This document shows positions 38,099 through 46,877 of a DNA stretch of 64,000 bases, in pieces (the stretch's first letter is position 1; the number at the start of each line of letters is the position of its first letter). The DNA is from Sphingomonas sp. HDW15A (GTDB lineage Bacteria > Pseudomonadota > Alphaproteobacteria > Sphingomonadales > Sphingomonadaceae): the NCBI RefSeq assembly GCF_011301715.1, contig NZ_CP049870.1, positions 620,001 to 684,000 of the forward strand, given 5' to 3'. Under the pieces are notes generated by a model, which worked only from the letters and a program-made list of their open reading frames with translations, ran no database searches and was not told where the DNA came from. The translations under genes and the position numbers were made by a program.

Positions 38099-38857
38099 AT
38101 GAAGACCAAGGGAAAATATGGCGCACTGCTGGCAAGCGCGCTGATTATCGCGACGCCGGCCTGGGCCGAAAGAGTAAAGACGGAAGCCGTCATCACGTCC
38201 GTCGACGGGAACACGGTCAACGCGCGTACCCGCCAGGGGCCGCTAACCGTGGTTGTGTCGCCTGACACGAAGATCACCGAGACCAGCGGCATGCTCAGCC
38301 GCAAGGCGCGCGATACAAAGAGCCTACTCCCCGGCCTGATCTTCACAGTAGACGGTGACATGCAGGGCAATTCGATCAGCGCGCAGAGCATCACCTTCAA
38401 GGATCGTGACTGGCGCGCCGCCGTGGCCACCAAGGCCGGCACGGTCGAAGAGCTTTCGACTCTTCGCAAGGCGATCATCGAAGGCCAGGAGTATGTCATC
38501 CAAGCAGAGACCACCGTGTACTTCCCGAGCGGAAGCGCCGTAATCTCGGCTGCTCATAAGGCGGAACTCAGGGCGCTCGCGCAAAAGGCCCCGAGTTTCG
38601 GCAACTACCGCATCTCGATCCTCGGCTTTGCCGACCCGAGGGGCAATGCTGCCGCGAACGAACGGTTGAGCCTGCGGCGTGCTGGCGCGGTCAGTAACTA
38701 TCTGCGCCAGACCGGGCTCATTGAGCCTGGACGCGTGCTTTCGCCATCAGCGATGGGCGAGGGAACGACTGCGCCGGGCGAAGCAGCTCCCGCCGGAAAC
38801 AACCAGGCACGTCGCGTTGTCGTGCGGATCGTCACGCCTAAAACCCAGCTCAAATAG
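38099..38857 (+). CDS. OmpA-family protein with N-terminal DUF5666-like region
   Basis: A 252-residue exported protein: signal peptide (MKTKGKYGALLASALIIATPAWAE), a small beta domain (VITSVDGNTVNARTRQGPLTVVVSPDTKI... reminiscent of OB-fold/DUF5666), and a C-terminal OmpA-like peptidoglycan-binding domain (VYFPSGSAVISAAHKAELRAL, ILGFADPRGNAAANERLSLRRAGAVSNYL, NNQARRVVVRI). ATG 38099 with GGAGGGAG RBS is chosen over the longer open frame. It is likely a periplasmic or outer-membrane anchor to the cell wall. Confidence 0.82.
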   Translation: MKTKGKYGALLASALIIATPAWAERVKTEAVITSVDGNTVNARTRQGPLTVVVSPDTKITETSGMLSRKARDTKSLLPGLIFTVDGDMQGNSISAQSITFKDRDWRAAVATKAGTVEELSTLRKAIIEGQEYVIQAETTVYFPSGSAVISAAHKAELRALAQKAPSFGNYRISILGFADPRGNAAANERLSLRRAGAVSNYLRQTGLIEPGRVLSPSAMGEGTTAPGEAAPAGNNQARRVVVRIVTPKTQLK

Positions 38858-38878
38858 TCAATCTGCTTTGAGCCAAAA

Positions 38879-38909
38879 GAAAGGGCGGCCCCGGCGGGAC
38901 CGCCCTTTC
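38879..38909 (-). terminator. Rho-independent terminator for rplM-rpsI
   Basis: GAAAGGGCGG and CCGCCCTTTC form a perfect 10-bp stem. Read on the minus strand, the hairpin lies about 20 nt after the rpsI stop and is followed by CTTTCTTTTGG, a T-rich tail. It also ends the plus-strand OmpA-like gene region, so it may act in both directions. Confidence 0.8.
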
Positions 38910-38928
38910 GAATAGATAATCTGAAGAA

Positions 38929-39498
38929 TTAGCGCTTCGAGAACTGGAAGCTGCGACGGGCCTTGGCCTTGCCGTACTTCTTACGTTCCACGACGCGGCT
39001 GTCGCGGGTCAGGAAGCCTTCGCGCTTCACGGCCGTGCGTAGCGCCGGCTCGAACCGGCTGAGGGCCTGGGCGATGCCGTGCAAGACCGCACCGGCCTGA
39101 CCGGAGAGGCCGCCGCCCTTGACGGTGGCGACGACGTCATACTGGCCGACGCGATCGGTGATCCCGAAGGGCTGGTTGATGACGAGACGCAACGTCGGGC
39201 GAGCAAAGTAGATCGACTGGTCGCGACCGTTGATTTCGATCTTGCCGCTGCCCGGCTTTAGCCAGACGCGCGCCACGGCGTCCTTGCGGCGACCGGTGGC
39301 ATAAGCGCGGCCGTGCTTGTCGAGCTCCTGCTCCCGAAGCGGGGCTTCGGGCTGGGCCGGCTGGACCGGAGCTTCGGCGACGGTTTCTGTCGTCGAGTCG
39401 GAAGCTGGGGTTTCCGTGACGGTTTCGGCGGCGGCCGGCGTCTCGGCCTGCTGGCCGGTCAGCGCGCCAAGGTCGGAAAGGCTCTTCTTGTCGGCCAT
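38929..39498 (-). CDS. rpsI: 30S ribosomal protein S9 with long N-terminal extension
   Basis: The C-terminal 130 residues are canonical S9: [92 protein letters not shown], ending in the KR tail that reaches the P-site tRNA. The N-terminal ~58 residues are a low-complexity Ala/Thr/Glu/Pro extension ([21 protein letters not shown]). Total 189 residues. Such extensions are known in sphingomonads. It follows rplM after 1 bp. Confidence 0.95.
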   Translation of the reverse strand: MADKKSLSDLGALTGQQAETPAAAETVTETPASDSTTETVAEAPVQPAQPEAPLREQELDKHGRAYATGRRKDAVARVWLKPGSGKIEINGRDQSIYFARPTLRLVINQPFGITDRVGQYDVVATVKGGGLSGQAGAVLHGIAQALSRFEPALRTAVKREGFLTRDSRVVERKKYGKAKARRSFQFSKR

Positions 39499-39499
39499 G

Positions 39500-39979
39500 T
39501 TATGCGCCCACCTTGTTCTTGCGGTTCATCGACGCGACGTCGAGAGTTTGGGGATTCTGGCCGCCGTGCGGATGCTCGGTGCCATTGTAGAGGTGCAGCG
39601 AGCGCATCTGCTCGCGGCCGAGCGGGCCGCGCGGGATCATCCGCTCAACGGCCTTTTCAAGCACGCGCTCCGGAAAGCGGCCCTCGAGAACCTTGCCCGC
39701 TGGGGTTTCCTTGAGCCCGCCGGCATAGCCGGTGTGCTTGTAGTAGATCTTCTGCTTCAGCTTGTTGCCGGTGAAGCGCACCTTGTCCGCGTTGATGACG
39801 ACGACATGGTCGCCGCAATCGACATGTGGAGTGAAGCTTGGCTTGTGCTTGCCGCGCAGGATGTTGGCGATGATCGTGGCGACACGACCGACGACCAAAT
39901 TCTCGGCATCGATGAGATGCCACTTCTTCTCGACCTCAGCCGGCTTTGCCGACTTGGTGGTCTTCATCAGCGCCTTCAT
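39500..39979 (-). CDS. rplM: 50S ribosomal protein L13
   Basis: A 159-residue L13: [93 protein letters not shown] and [19 protein letters not shown] 39979 ([10 protein letters not shown]) is the usual start, with AGAGGTGG nine bases upstream; a GTG three codons earlier is possible. It forms the standard rplM-rpsI operon and ends at the hairpin near 38879. Confidence 0.96.
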   Translation of the reverse strand: MKALMKTTKSAKPAEVEKKWHLIDAENLVVGRVATIIANILRGKHKPSFTPHVDCGDHVVVINADKVRFTGNKLKQKIYYKHTGYAGGLKETPAGKVLEGRFPERVLEKAVERMIPRGPLGREQMRSLHLYNGTEHPHGGQNPQTLDVASMNRKNKVGA

Positions 39980-40089
39980 GGCGTCCACCTCTTCTCAAAA
40001 CAGGAAAACGCCGGCACGAAAGCCAGCGCTTGTGGCGTGCTATTCGCGGTGTGGGGTCAAAAAGTCAAGCAAAAGCGGGCGATTGCAGA

Positions 40090-40107
40090 CGGGTAAAACA
40101 ATACCCG
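40090..40107. other. Small inverted repeat upstream of rplM
   Basis: CGGGTA-AAACAA-TACCCG is a perfect 6-bp inverted repeat in the 210-bp gap between rplM and a divergent small gene. It might be part of the rplM leader or an operator; there is nothing else to support a role. Confidence 0.25.
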
Positions 40108-40189
40108 GACCCGTTTGGTGCGTAAATCGTGAGTTCAGACTTCCGGCATAAATTTTGCTCTGCTCATTCATCAGATGCTGGAGGATTTG

Positions 40190-40720
40190 ATGCGTAAGCT
40201 TCTCAAAATTGGATTGATCGGAGTCGCCGGGGCCGCCCTTGCCGGGGCTGCGGTCGCTGCCGAACAGACCGCCAAGACCATGCAGGTGCCGCTTGCCGAT
40301 GGCTCGATCGTGTCCATTCAATATACGGGCAACGTCGCCCCGAAAGTCACCGTTGTGCCAGCGACCAGACCCGTCGGCCTGCCGTCGTTCTGGATGCTTC
40401 CGGATTTCGCCGGCTTCGACCGGATTTTCGCGGACATGAACCGCCGTCATGCGGAGATGGTGCGCCGGATGGAGAGCCTCTCGCGTCAGCCGTTGTCCGG
40501 CAACCCCGGACTAAACCTTGCGGCCGCCGGCAACATGCCAGAGGGGTCGACCAGCGTTAGCGTCGTTACCGTAAGCAATGGCGGCAAGACGTGCACCCGG
40601 ACGACCGAAATCGTCTCGCAGGGTAACGGCAAGCCGCCAAAGGTGGCCAGCGGTGTCAGTGGCGATTGCAGCCAAGGGGCGAAAAGCGATACGAAGCCGG
40701 CACTTTTGAACCAGACTTAG
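40190..40720 (+). CDS. Hypothetical secreted protein
   Basis: A 176-residue protein with a clear signal peptide (MRKLLKIGLIGVAGAALAGAAVAAEQ). The mature part starts with TMQVPLADGSIVSIQYTGNVAPKVTVVPA, has a helical middle (FDRIFADMNRRHAEMVRRMESLSRQ) and a C-terminal segment with two Cys (GGKTCTRTTE, SGDCSQGAK). No domain is recognised. ATG 40190 is set by a GGAGGA ribosome site 5 bp upstream, in preference to ATG 40175. Its stop overlaps the convergent cutA gene by 4 bp. Confidence 0.7.
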   Translation: MRKLLKIGLIGVAGAALAGAAVAAEQTAKTMQVPLADGSIVSIQYTGNVAPKVTVVPATRPVGLPSFWMLPDFAGFDRIFADMNRRHAEMVRRMESLSRQPLSGNPGLNLAAAGNMPEGSTSVSVVTVSNGGKTCTRTTEIVSQGNGKPPKVASGVSGDCSQGAKSDTKPALLNQT

Positions 40721-41031
40721 CCAACGCTTTCTTCGACCCAATCGCCGTAGGCCGCGAGAAGCTTGGCGATCGGCCAGACGGCGATGGCCGGGACGGAGTA
40801 GCTGTGCCGGTCAGAGATGGCCTCGATCAGCGCATCAGCCTGGTGGAGCGTCGTCTTAAACAGGGCCGGCACCTCGCTCCCCGTCTCGATCGCGCCTTCC
40901 CAGCGATAGATGCTGCGGCATGGCTGGAGGATGTTGACGCAAGCGGCGAGGCGCTGCTCGACCATCGCTCGACCGATGCTCTGGGCCTCGGCCTGGTCCG
41001 CGAAAACCACGTAGACTGTGACGACGCTCAC
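40717..41031 (-). CDS. cutA: Divalent-cation tolerance protein CutA
   Basis: A 104-residue trimeric PII-like protein: VVTVYVVFADQAEAQSIGRAMVEQRLAACVNILQPCRSIYRWEGAIETGSEVPALFKTTLHQADALIEAI. The ACVN and IYRWEG segments are the CutA hallmarks. It is tied to copper and other divalent-cation tolerance in E. coli, though the mechanism is debated. It starts within the ctaA stop codon (ATGA). Confidence 0.9.
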   Translation of the reverse strand: MSVVTVYVVFADQAEAQSIGRAMVEQRLAACVNILQPCRSIYRWEGAIETGSEVPALFKTTLHQADALIEAISDRHSYSVPAIAVWPIAKLLAAYGDWVEESVG

Positions 41032-42053
41032 TGCTCGCGCCGCCCAGTGACATGCATTCCCCAGGCGGTCGCGCCGACGACGATTGCTCCAACCGCCTGG
41101 TGAAGAACGGCGAGGACGATGCTCATGCCGGTCATGACGGTGGCGATCCCGAGGATGATCTGCGTCCCGAAAGCGCTGTGAATGGCCACCGACGCCTTAC
41201 GCTCGGTTGTTCGCACCCGGCGCGCCAGGACGACCAGCGCCGCGACCACGACCCATGCCCACCAGCGGTGAAGGAAGTGGATGAGGTAGGGGTCGTGGGT
41301 CAGCGCGAACAGGACGCCGCGACCCCAGTCGATGCCGTCCGGCACGAGACGGTCGTTCATCAGGGGCCATGTGTTCGAAACGTAACCGGCGTCGAGTCCG
41401 GCGACCCAGGCGCCGAGCAGGAGCTGGACGAAAAGGACAAGCGCCACGGCGAGCGACAGACCGGTCAATCGCGCCGGACGGTTTTCACCAGTTCGTGCGA
41501 GCTGCCTCAAGTCGAGGGCGGTCCACACCAGGCCGCCGAGGATGAACAGCGCGGTCAACAAGTGGGCGGAAAGGCGGAAGTGGCTGACGTCAGTACGGTC
41601 GACGAGTCCCGACTGGACCATGTACCAGCCGAGCGCACCCTGGCTCGCGCCAAGCGCCAGTAGGGCGAGGAGCCGCCAGCCATAGCCGGACGGGATCGCC
41701 CGGCGCAACGCGAACCAGGCGAGCGGCAATGCGAAGGCAAGCCCCACCAGACGGCCGAGTAATCGGTGGACCCATTCCCAGAAGAAAATGAACTTGTATT
41801 GCGCGAGGTCCATCCCGGCTGGGCCATTGACTTCAATATATTCCGGAGTCGCTCGGTACAGATCGAACGCGCGCTGCCACGATTCATCGCTCATTGGCGG
41901 CAAGGTCCCGCGGATCAGGTCCCAGCGGGTGATGCTGAGACCGCTTTCGGTCAGCCGGGTGATGCCCCCGACGACGACCATTGCGAAAACCAGCGCGGCA
42001 ACGAAGAGCAGCCAATTGGCGATTGCGTTTGGGCGAGCCGTGGGCGTTGTCAT
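41028..42053 (-). CDS. ctaA: Heme A synthase (COX15/CtaA)
   Basis: An integral membrane enzyme oxidising heme O to heme A for cytochrome oxidase. About 341 residues with eight TMs: VVVGGITRLTESGLSITRWDLIRGTLPP, FKFIFFWEWVHRLLGR-like YKFIFFWEWVHRLLGRLVG, QGALGWYMVQSGL, SHFRLSAHLLTALFI, VFFFLHR-equivalent LIHFLHRWWAWVVV, and VLAVLHQAVGAIV, with the conserved heme-ligand His residues. ATG 42053 (MTTPTARP) is preferred; the frame is open far upstream. Confidence 0.92.
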   Translation of the reverse strand: MTTPTARPNAIANWLLFVAALVFAMVVVGGITRLTESGLSITRWDLIRGTLPPMSDESWQRAFDLYRATPEYIEVNGPAGMDLAQYKFIFFWEWVHRLLGRLVGLAFALPLAWFALRRAIPSGYGWRLLALLALGASQGALGWYMVQSGLVDRTDVSHFRLSAHLLTALFILGGLVWTALDLRQLARTGENRPARLTGLSLAVALVLFVQLLLGAWVAGLDAGYVSNTWPLMNDRLVPDGIDWGRGVLFALTHDPYLIHFLHRWWAWVVVAALVVLARRVRTTERKASVAIHSAFGTQIILGIATVMTGMSIVLAVLHQAVGAIVVGATAWGMHVTGRREQ

Positions 42054-42108
42054 TGTGCGGCGCGATATGGCGGCTCTATCGCTTTCTGCCAATATCCGCG
42101 CAAATGCG

Positions 42109-42133
42109 TGCGATGTGATATTGTAACTTCGCA
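42109..42133. promoter_or_regulatory. Imperfect 25-bp dyad, candidate Zur operator
   Basis: Between divergent ctaA and merC-zur, the segment begins TGCGA and ends TCGCA with an AT-rich centre GTGATATTGTAAC, which resembles alphaproteobacterial Zur-type sites (GTTATA-like arms). Position 27 bp before merC and presence of a Fur/Zur-family gene in the same unit suggest autoregulation. The dyad is imperfect, so this is tentative. Confidence 0.35.
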
Positions 42134-42159
42134 AGCAGCGATATATATCCGCGGCAGCT

Positions 42160-42528
42160 ATGGCGTTGCGTGCAATCCAGACAGGCAAACTCGACCGGCT
42201 GGCCATTGGCCTGTCCGGCCTTTGCCTTGTCCATTGCCTGGCGACGACGGTGGCTTTTGCGCTCCTCGCTAGCGCTGGCAGCGTCCTCGGCGCCAACTGG
42301 ATCCACGAAGTAGGCTTGGCAATTGCCATGGTCATGGGTGCGGTGTCGCTCGGCAAGGGCATCCTCGAGCATGGCTATGCAATGCCGTCGGCAGTCGGCG
42401 GCCTCGGGCTCGGCGTCATGGCCGGGGCTCTTACGCTTCCCCATGACGGTTCAGAAGCGATGGCGACGGTAATAGGCGTCGCGATCCTCGCGCTCGGCCA
42501 CCGCCTCAACTTCATCGCATCGGAATAG
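42160..42528 (+). CDS. MerC-domain membrane protein
   Basis: A 122-residue membrane protein with four hydrophobic spans. The MerC hallmark is the first TM pair: LDRLAIGLSGLCLVHCLATTVAFALLA with Cys22 and Cys26, positioned like the metal-binding Cys pair of MerC. Unlike classical mercury operons there is no merR, merT or merA; the neighbour is a Zur-like regulator. A role in zinc or other metal uptake is therefore a reasonable inference. Confidence 0.75.
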   Translation: MALRAIQTGKLDRLAIGLSGLCLVHCLATTVAFALLASAGSVLGANWIHEVGLAIAMVMGAVSLGKGILEHGYAMPSAVGGLGLGVMAGALTLPHDGSEAMATVIGVAILALGHRLNFIASE

Positions 42529-42579
42529 GCGTCCGGACGGCCGCTTGTCCGGCCTTAATAACCGCATTATCGCGAGTTC

Positions 42580-43038
42580 ATGACCGCTCATGCGCATCGG
42601 CTTCATCGCGGCGATTCGCTGAAGGCCGCCGCGCGCCAGCAAATGGCCGAGCGCGGCGAGCAATGGACCGCGATGCGGGAATCGGTCTTCGACGCTCTTG
42701 CCGGCTTTGACCGTCCCGCTTCTGCTTATGACGTTGCCGAGGCCGTTTCCGAGGCTGAAGGACGGCGCATCGCCGCGAATAGCATTTATCGGATCCTCGA
42801 CCTGTTTGTCGCCTCGAACCTCGCTATGCGCGTCGAGAGCGTGAATGCCTATATTGTCAACCAGCACCCGGGCTGCCTTCACGATTGCATATTCCTCATT
42901 TGCGATCGTTGCGGCCAGACCAAGCATATCGACGATGACACGCTCTCCAACGGCGTAAGGGACGCGGCGGCAAAGGCCGGCTTCGAGCCCGTTCGGCCGA
43001 TCATCGAAGTGCGCGGCCGCTGCAGCGATTGCAGCTGA
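42580..43038 (+). CDS. zur: Fur-family regulator, probably Zur
   Basis: A 152-residue Fur-family repressor: winged helix with WTAMRESVFDALAGFDRPASAYDVAEAVSEAEGRRIAANSIYRILDLFVASNLAMRVES, metal site HPGCLHDCIFLICDRCGQTKHID, and a C-terminal second Cys pair GRCSDCS forming the structural zinc site. The Ala/Tyr-type recognition helix and the neighbouring merC point to Zur rather than Fur (inference). It lies 51 bp after merC. Confidence 0.8.
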   Translation: MTAHAHRLHRGDSLKAAARQQMAERGEQWTAMRESVFDALAGFDRPASAYDVAEAVSEAEGRRIAANSIYRILDLFVASNLAMRVESVNAYIVNQHPGCLHDCIFLICDRCGQTKHIDDDTLSNGVRDAAAKAGFEPVRPIIEVRGRCSDCS

Positions 43039-43059
43039 TCACGGGCGCGGGGGGCAGTC

Positions 43060-43614
43060 GTGGGTTCGCTTGAAATCGCCGCGGCGATCCTTGGCGTCGT
43101 CACGGTGTTCCTGGTTGTCCGCCGATCGGTGTGGAACTACCCGTTCGCGCTCGCGATGGTCGCCCTGTACTTCGTCGTTTTCCTCGAAGCGCGGCTCTAT
43201 TCCGATGCATTGCTGCAAATCTTCTTCTTTGCCATCAACATCTATGGCTGGTGGGCCTGGTACCATGCGCCTCGGGTCGACCACGGAGTAGAGGTTGTCG
43301 CGATGAGTGGAAATTCGCGACTGGCCTGGCTGGCGGCGACCCTGGCAGCAAGCCTCGGCTGGGGATTCCTGATGGCCCGCTTCACCGATGCAGCCGCGCC
43401 GTTTGCTGACGCCGCGGTTGCGGGAACGAGCATTGCCGCGCAAATCCTCCAGTCGCTGCGACGGATCGAGACCTGGGTATTGTGGATCGCGGTCGACGTC
43501 GGGGCGATCGGCCTGTTCTGGTCGCGCGAGCTCCTCGTCACCGCCGGCCTTTATGCCTTGTTCCTTGTCATGTCCGTGTCCGGACTCGTCGAATGGAAAA
43601 GGCGCCTCGCATGA
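43060..43614 (+). CDS. pnuC: Nicotinamide riboside transporter PnuC
   Basis: A 184-residue membrane protein: IAAAILGVVTVFLVVRRSVWNYPFALAMVALYFVVFLEARLYSDALLQIFFFAINIYGWWAWYH is the PnuC core, including the NxYGWxxW substrate-site motif; the C-terminal half has ETWVLWIAVDVGAIGLFWSRELLVTAGLYALFLVMSVSGLVEWK. Start GTG 43060. Its stop overlaps the start of the kinase gene, matching a transport-then-phosphorylate route for NAD salvage. Confidence 0.9.
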   Translation: MGSLEIAAAILGVVTVFLVVRRSVWNYPFALAMVALYFVVFLEARLYSDALLQIFFFAINIYGWWAWYHAPRVDHGVEVVAMSGNSRLAWLAATLAASLGWGFLMARFTDAAAPFADAAVAGTSIAAQILQSLRRIETWVLWIAVDVGAIGLFWSRELLVTAGLYALFLVMSVSGLVEWKRRLA

Positions 43615-44129
43615 CCCTGATTGTCGTTCATGGTGCGGAGAGCACTGGCAAGACGACTCTCGGGCGCGAACTCGCCTCCGCTCATGGCGGGCTTTTCCTG
43701 CCTGAGTTCGGCCGGACGTGGTGCGAGATCTTCGGCACTGACTGCACTGCCGAAGATCTGGTCGAGATCGGGCAGTACCAGCAACGCAATATCGAAGAGG
43801 CTCTTGCCGACCGGCCGTTCGTGATCAGCGATACTGATTCGTTGATGACCGCCGCTTGGGCGGAGATGATGCTGGGAGCAGTCCCGCCCGAGCTCCTCGG
43901 CGCGCGCAAGGCCGACCTTTATCTCCATTGCGCCATCGACGTTCCGTTCGTCGATGACGGGCTTCGGATCTTCGGCAATCCTGTGGAGCGGCAGCGGTTC
44001 GACTCCATTGCCCGGCAAGTGCTTGAAGAGGCGGGCGTGCGGGTTCTCGAAGTGAGCGGGAATTGGGATCACCGGCTGGCGATCGCATCTGCCGCGGTCG
44101 AGGAGCTGCTTTCCGCCGCCAAAGCCTAA
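43611..44129 (+). CDS. NadR-like ribosylnicotinamide kinase / AAA-type ATP-binding protein
   Basis: A 172-residue P-loop kinase: VVHGAESTGKTTLGRELASAHGG (Walker A), FLPEFGRTWCEIFG, FVISDTDSLMTAAWAEMMLG (Walker-B-like), ADLYLHCAIDVPFVDDGLRIFGNPVERQRFD. This corresponds to the C-terminal ribosylnicotinamide kinase domain of NadR without the adenylyltransferase domain. ATG 43611 overlaps the pnuC stop (ATGA). It likely phosphorylates nicotinamide riboside imported by PnuC. Confidence 0.85.
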   Translation: MTLIVVHGAESTGKTTLGRELASAHGGLFLPEFGRTWCEIFGTDCTAEDLVEIGQYQQRNIEEALADRPFVISDTDSLMTAAWAEMMLGAVPPELLGARKADLYLHCAIDVPFVDDGLRIFGNPVERQRFDSIARQVLEEAGVRVLEVSGNWDHRLAIASAAVEELLSAAKA

Positions 44130-44202
44130 GCAATTCCTGAGGATTTGCTGAAACGCCCTGCAAGTCGTGACTCGAACATCGCGCGCAGCTAAGACCGTAC
44201 GA

Positions 44203-46135
44203 ATGTCCGACCGACCGAACACTCCGCTTCTGGACCGGGTCCACTATCCGGCCGACCTCCGCACCCTCTCGAAAGACCAGCTTCCGCAGCTGGCCAATGA
44301 GCTTCGGGAAGAAATGATCTCCGCAGTGTCCGTCACCGGCGGGCACCTTGGCGCTGGGCTCGGCGTGGTCGAGCTTACAGTGGCCATCCACTACGTTTTC
44401 GATACGCCCACCGATCGGTTGGTATGGGACGTCGGCCACCAGGCCTACCCACACAAGATCATCACGGGCCGGCGGGACCGCATCCGCACGATCCGGCAGG
44501 GCGGGGGACTTTCCGGCTTCACGAAGCGCAGCGAGAGTGAATATGACCCGTTCGGCGCAGCGCATAGTTCGACCAGCATTTCGGCCGCGCTCGGCTTTGC
44601 CGTGTCGAACAAGCTTGCCGGCCAGCCCGGACGCGGAATCGCCGTGATCGGCGACGGGGCGATGAGCGCCGGAATGGCCTATGAGGCGATGAATAACGCT
44701 CACGCCGCGGGAAACCGCTTGATCGTCATCCTCAACGACAACGACATGTCCATTGCGCCCCGGTCGGGAGCTTGCGCAACTCGCTCGCCCGTCTGGTGAG
44801 CTCCGACAAATATCTCGGTCCGAGACGCGTCGCCAAGCAGATCGCTCGGGCCATGCCTGAACCGGTTCGCCGCACGGCCAAGCGTATCGAGGAATACGCG
44901 CGCGGGCTCGTCACCGGCGGGACACTCTTCGAAGAACTTGGCTTCTACTACGTTGGGCCGGTCGACGGCCACGACGTTCGGGCACTCGTCGAGGTCCTGG
45001 AGAACGTTCGCGATGCCGAGGATGGACCGATTCTTGTCCATGCCGTCACCCACAAGGGCAAAGGCTATGGCCCGGCCGAGAACAGCGCCGACAAATATCA
45101 CGGCGTGGTCAAGTTCGATGTCGTATCCGGCAAGCAGGACAAGGGCCCGAGCGGGGGCCGCCAAGCTATACCGGGGTCTTCGCCGACGCCCTGAAGGCCG
45201 AGATGGCGCGGGACGAGAAGATCGTCGCCATCACCGCAGCGATGCCGTCAGGCACCGGGCTCGACAAGGTCGAAGCGGCCTATCCCGAGCGTACATTCGA
45301 TGTCGGAATCGCCGAGCAGCACGCCGTGACCTTCGCGGCTGGCATGGCGGCAGAGGGTCACAAGCCTTTCTGCGCGATCTATTCGACCTTCCTGCAGCGC
45401 GCCTACGATCAGGTCGTCCACGATGTCGCCATCCAGAATCTGCCGGTCCGCTTCGCGATGGACCGGGCCGGGCTGGTTGGTGCAGACGGCTGCACCCACG
45501 CCGGAAGCTTCGACCTCGCTTACCTGGGCACCTTGCCGAACCTGGTGGTCATGGCGGCCGCGGATGAGGTCGAGCTGACGCACATGGTCCACACGATGGC
45601 CATGTACGATGACGGGCCGATCGCGGTTCGCTATCCGCGCGGCAACGGACGTGGTTTGCCGATGCCGGCGACACCTGAGAGGCTCGAGATCGGCAAGGGC
45701 CGTATCGTGCGCGAGGGCAAGACAGTCGCAATCCTTTCGCTCGGGACCCGGCTCGAGGAAGCCGAGAAGGCCGCCGAGATGCTCGAGGCCAAGGGCCTGT
45801 CGACGACGGTCGCGGACATGCGTTTCATGAAGCCGCTCGACGAGGCCCTGATCCGCAAGTTGCTGACGACCCACGAAGTCGCAGTGACAATCGAAGAAGC
45901 GGCGATCGGCGGCTTCGGCGCGCACGTGCTGACCATGGCTAGTGATGAAGGCCTGATCGACGGCGGGCTGAAGCTTCGCACGATGCGCCTGCCTGACAGG
46001 TTCCAGGACCAGGACAAGCCGGAAAAGCAGTATGACGAAGCGAGCCTCAATGCGCCGCACATCGTCGAGACGGTTCTGAAGGCGCTTCGCCGCAATGACG
46101 TCGGCGTGGAGGCCGACGCGGGAGCGCTCGCCTGA
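44203..46135 (+). CDS. dxs: 1-Deoxy-D-xylulose-5-phosphate synthase (two apparent frameshifts)
   Basis: First enzyme of the MEP isoprenoid pathway, ThDP-dependent. Segments: [41 protein letters not shown], the ThDP motif [17 protein letters not shown]...[41 protein letters not shown], and [15 protein letters not shown]. The frame is broken at CCCC 44758-44761 (one extra C gives [16 protein letters not shown]) and at GGGGG 45153-45157 (one extra G gives [15 protein letters not shown]). Restored length is about 645 residues, normal. As the pathway is essential in most such bacteria, error is far likelier than decay. ATG 44203 is preferred over GTG 44167. Confidence 0.94.
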
Positions 46136-46877
46136 GCGGGAAGGCGAAGGTCCGCGCCGACCAGTTGCTCGTCGCCCGCGGGCTGGCCGAGAGCCGGACC
46201 CGAGCCCAGGCGCTGATCATGAGCGGCAACGTCTTCGTCGGCGACAAGCGCGTCGCCAAGGCCGGCGACCAGCTTCCCGAGGACGCCGAGCTCAACTTGA
46301 AAGGCCGTGATCATCCTTGGGTGTCGCGCGGCGGTGTCAAGCTTCACCACGGCCTCACGCATTTCGGGATTGACGTCGTGGGGATGACCGCTCTCGACGT
46401 CGGAAGCTCTACTGGGGCTTTACCGACGTGCTGTTGAGCCGCGGCGCGGTCCGGGTCCACGCGGTCGATGTCGGCACGAATCAGCTGGCCTGGAAGCTTC
46501 GGCAAGATCAGCGCGTCGTCGTCCATGAGCAGACCAACGCGCGCGACCTGAACCGCCAAATCATTCCGGATGCGATCGACATCGTTGTCTGCGACGCGAG
46601 CTTCATCTCACTCGCCAAGGTACTCGACACGGCACTCGACCTCGCCCGTCCGGGCGCCTGGTTGCTTGCGCTTGTTAAGCCCCAGTTCGAGGCCGGGCGC
46701 GAGGAAGTAGGCAAGGGCGGCGTTGTTCGCGATCCCGAAGTCCACAAGCGCGTCTGCGAGGAGGCAGCGGCCTGGGTCGAATCCAAGGGTTGGCGCGTAT
46801 TGGGTGTCGAACCGAGCCCAATCACCGGGCCGGAGGGCAATATCGAGTTCCTGCTCGCTGCGCAGAAGGAGGCATGA
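46132..46877 (+). CDS. tlyA: TlyA-family rRNA methyltransferase / hemolysin-like protein (apparent frameshift)
   Basis: An S4 RNA-binding domain ([42 protein letters not shown]) precedes an FtsJ-type methyltransferase ([84 protein letters not shown] [17 protein letters not shown]). The frame breaks at GGGG 46414-46417; one added G restores STGGFTDVL. Restored length is about 249. No ATG/GTG fits the N-terminus: CTG 46132 or TTG 46165 are the only options, so the start is uncertain. Confidence 0.85.
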
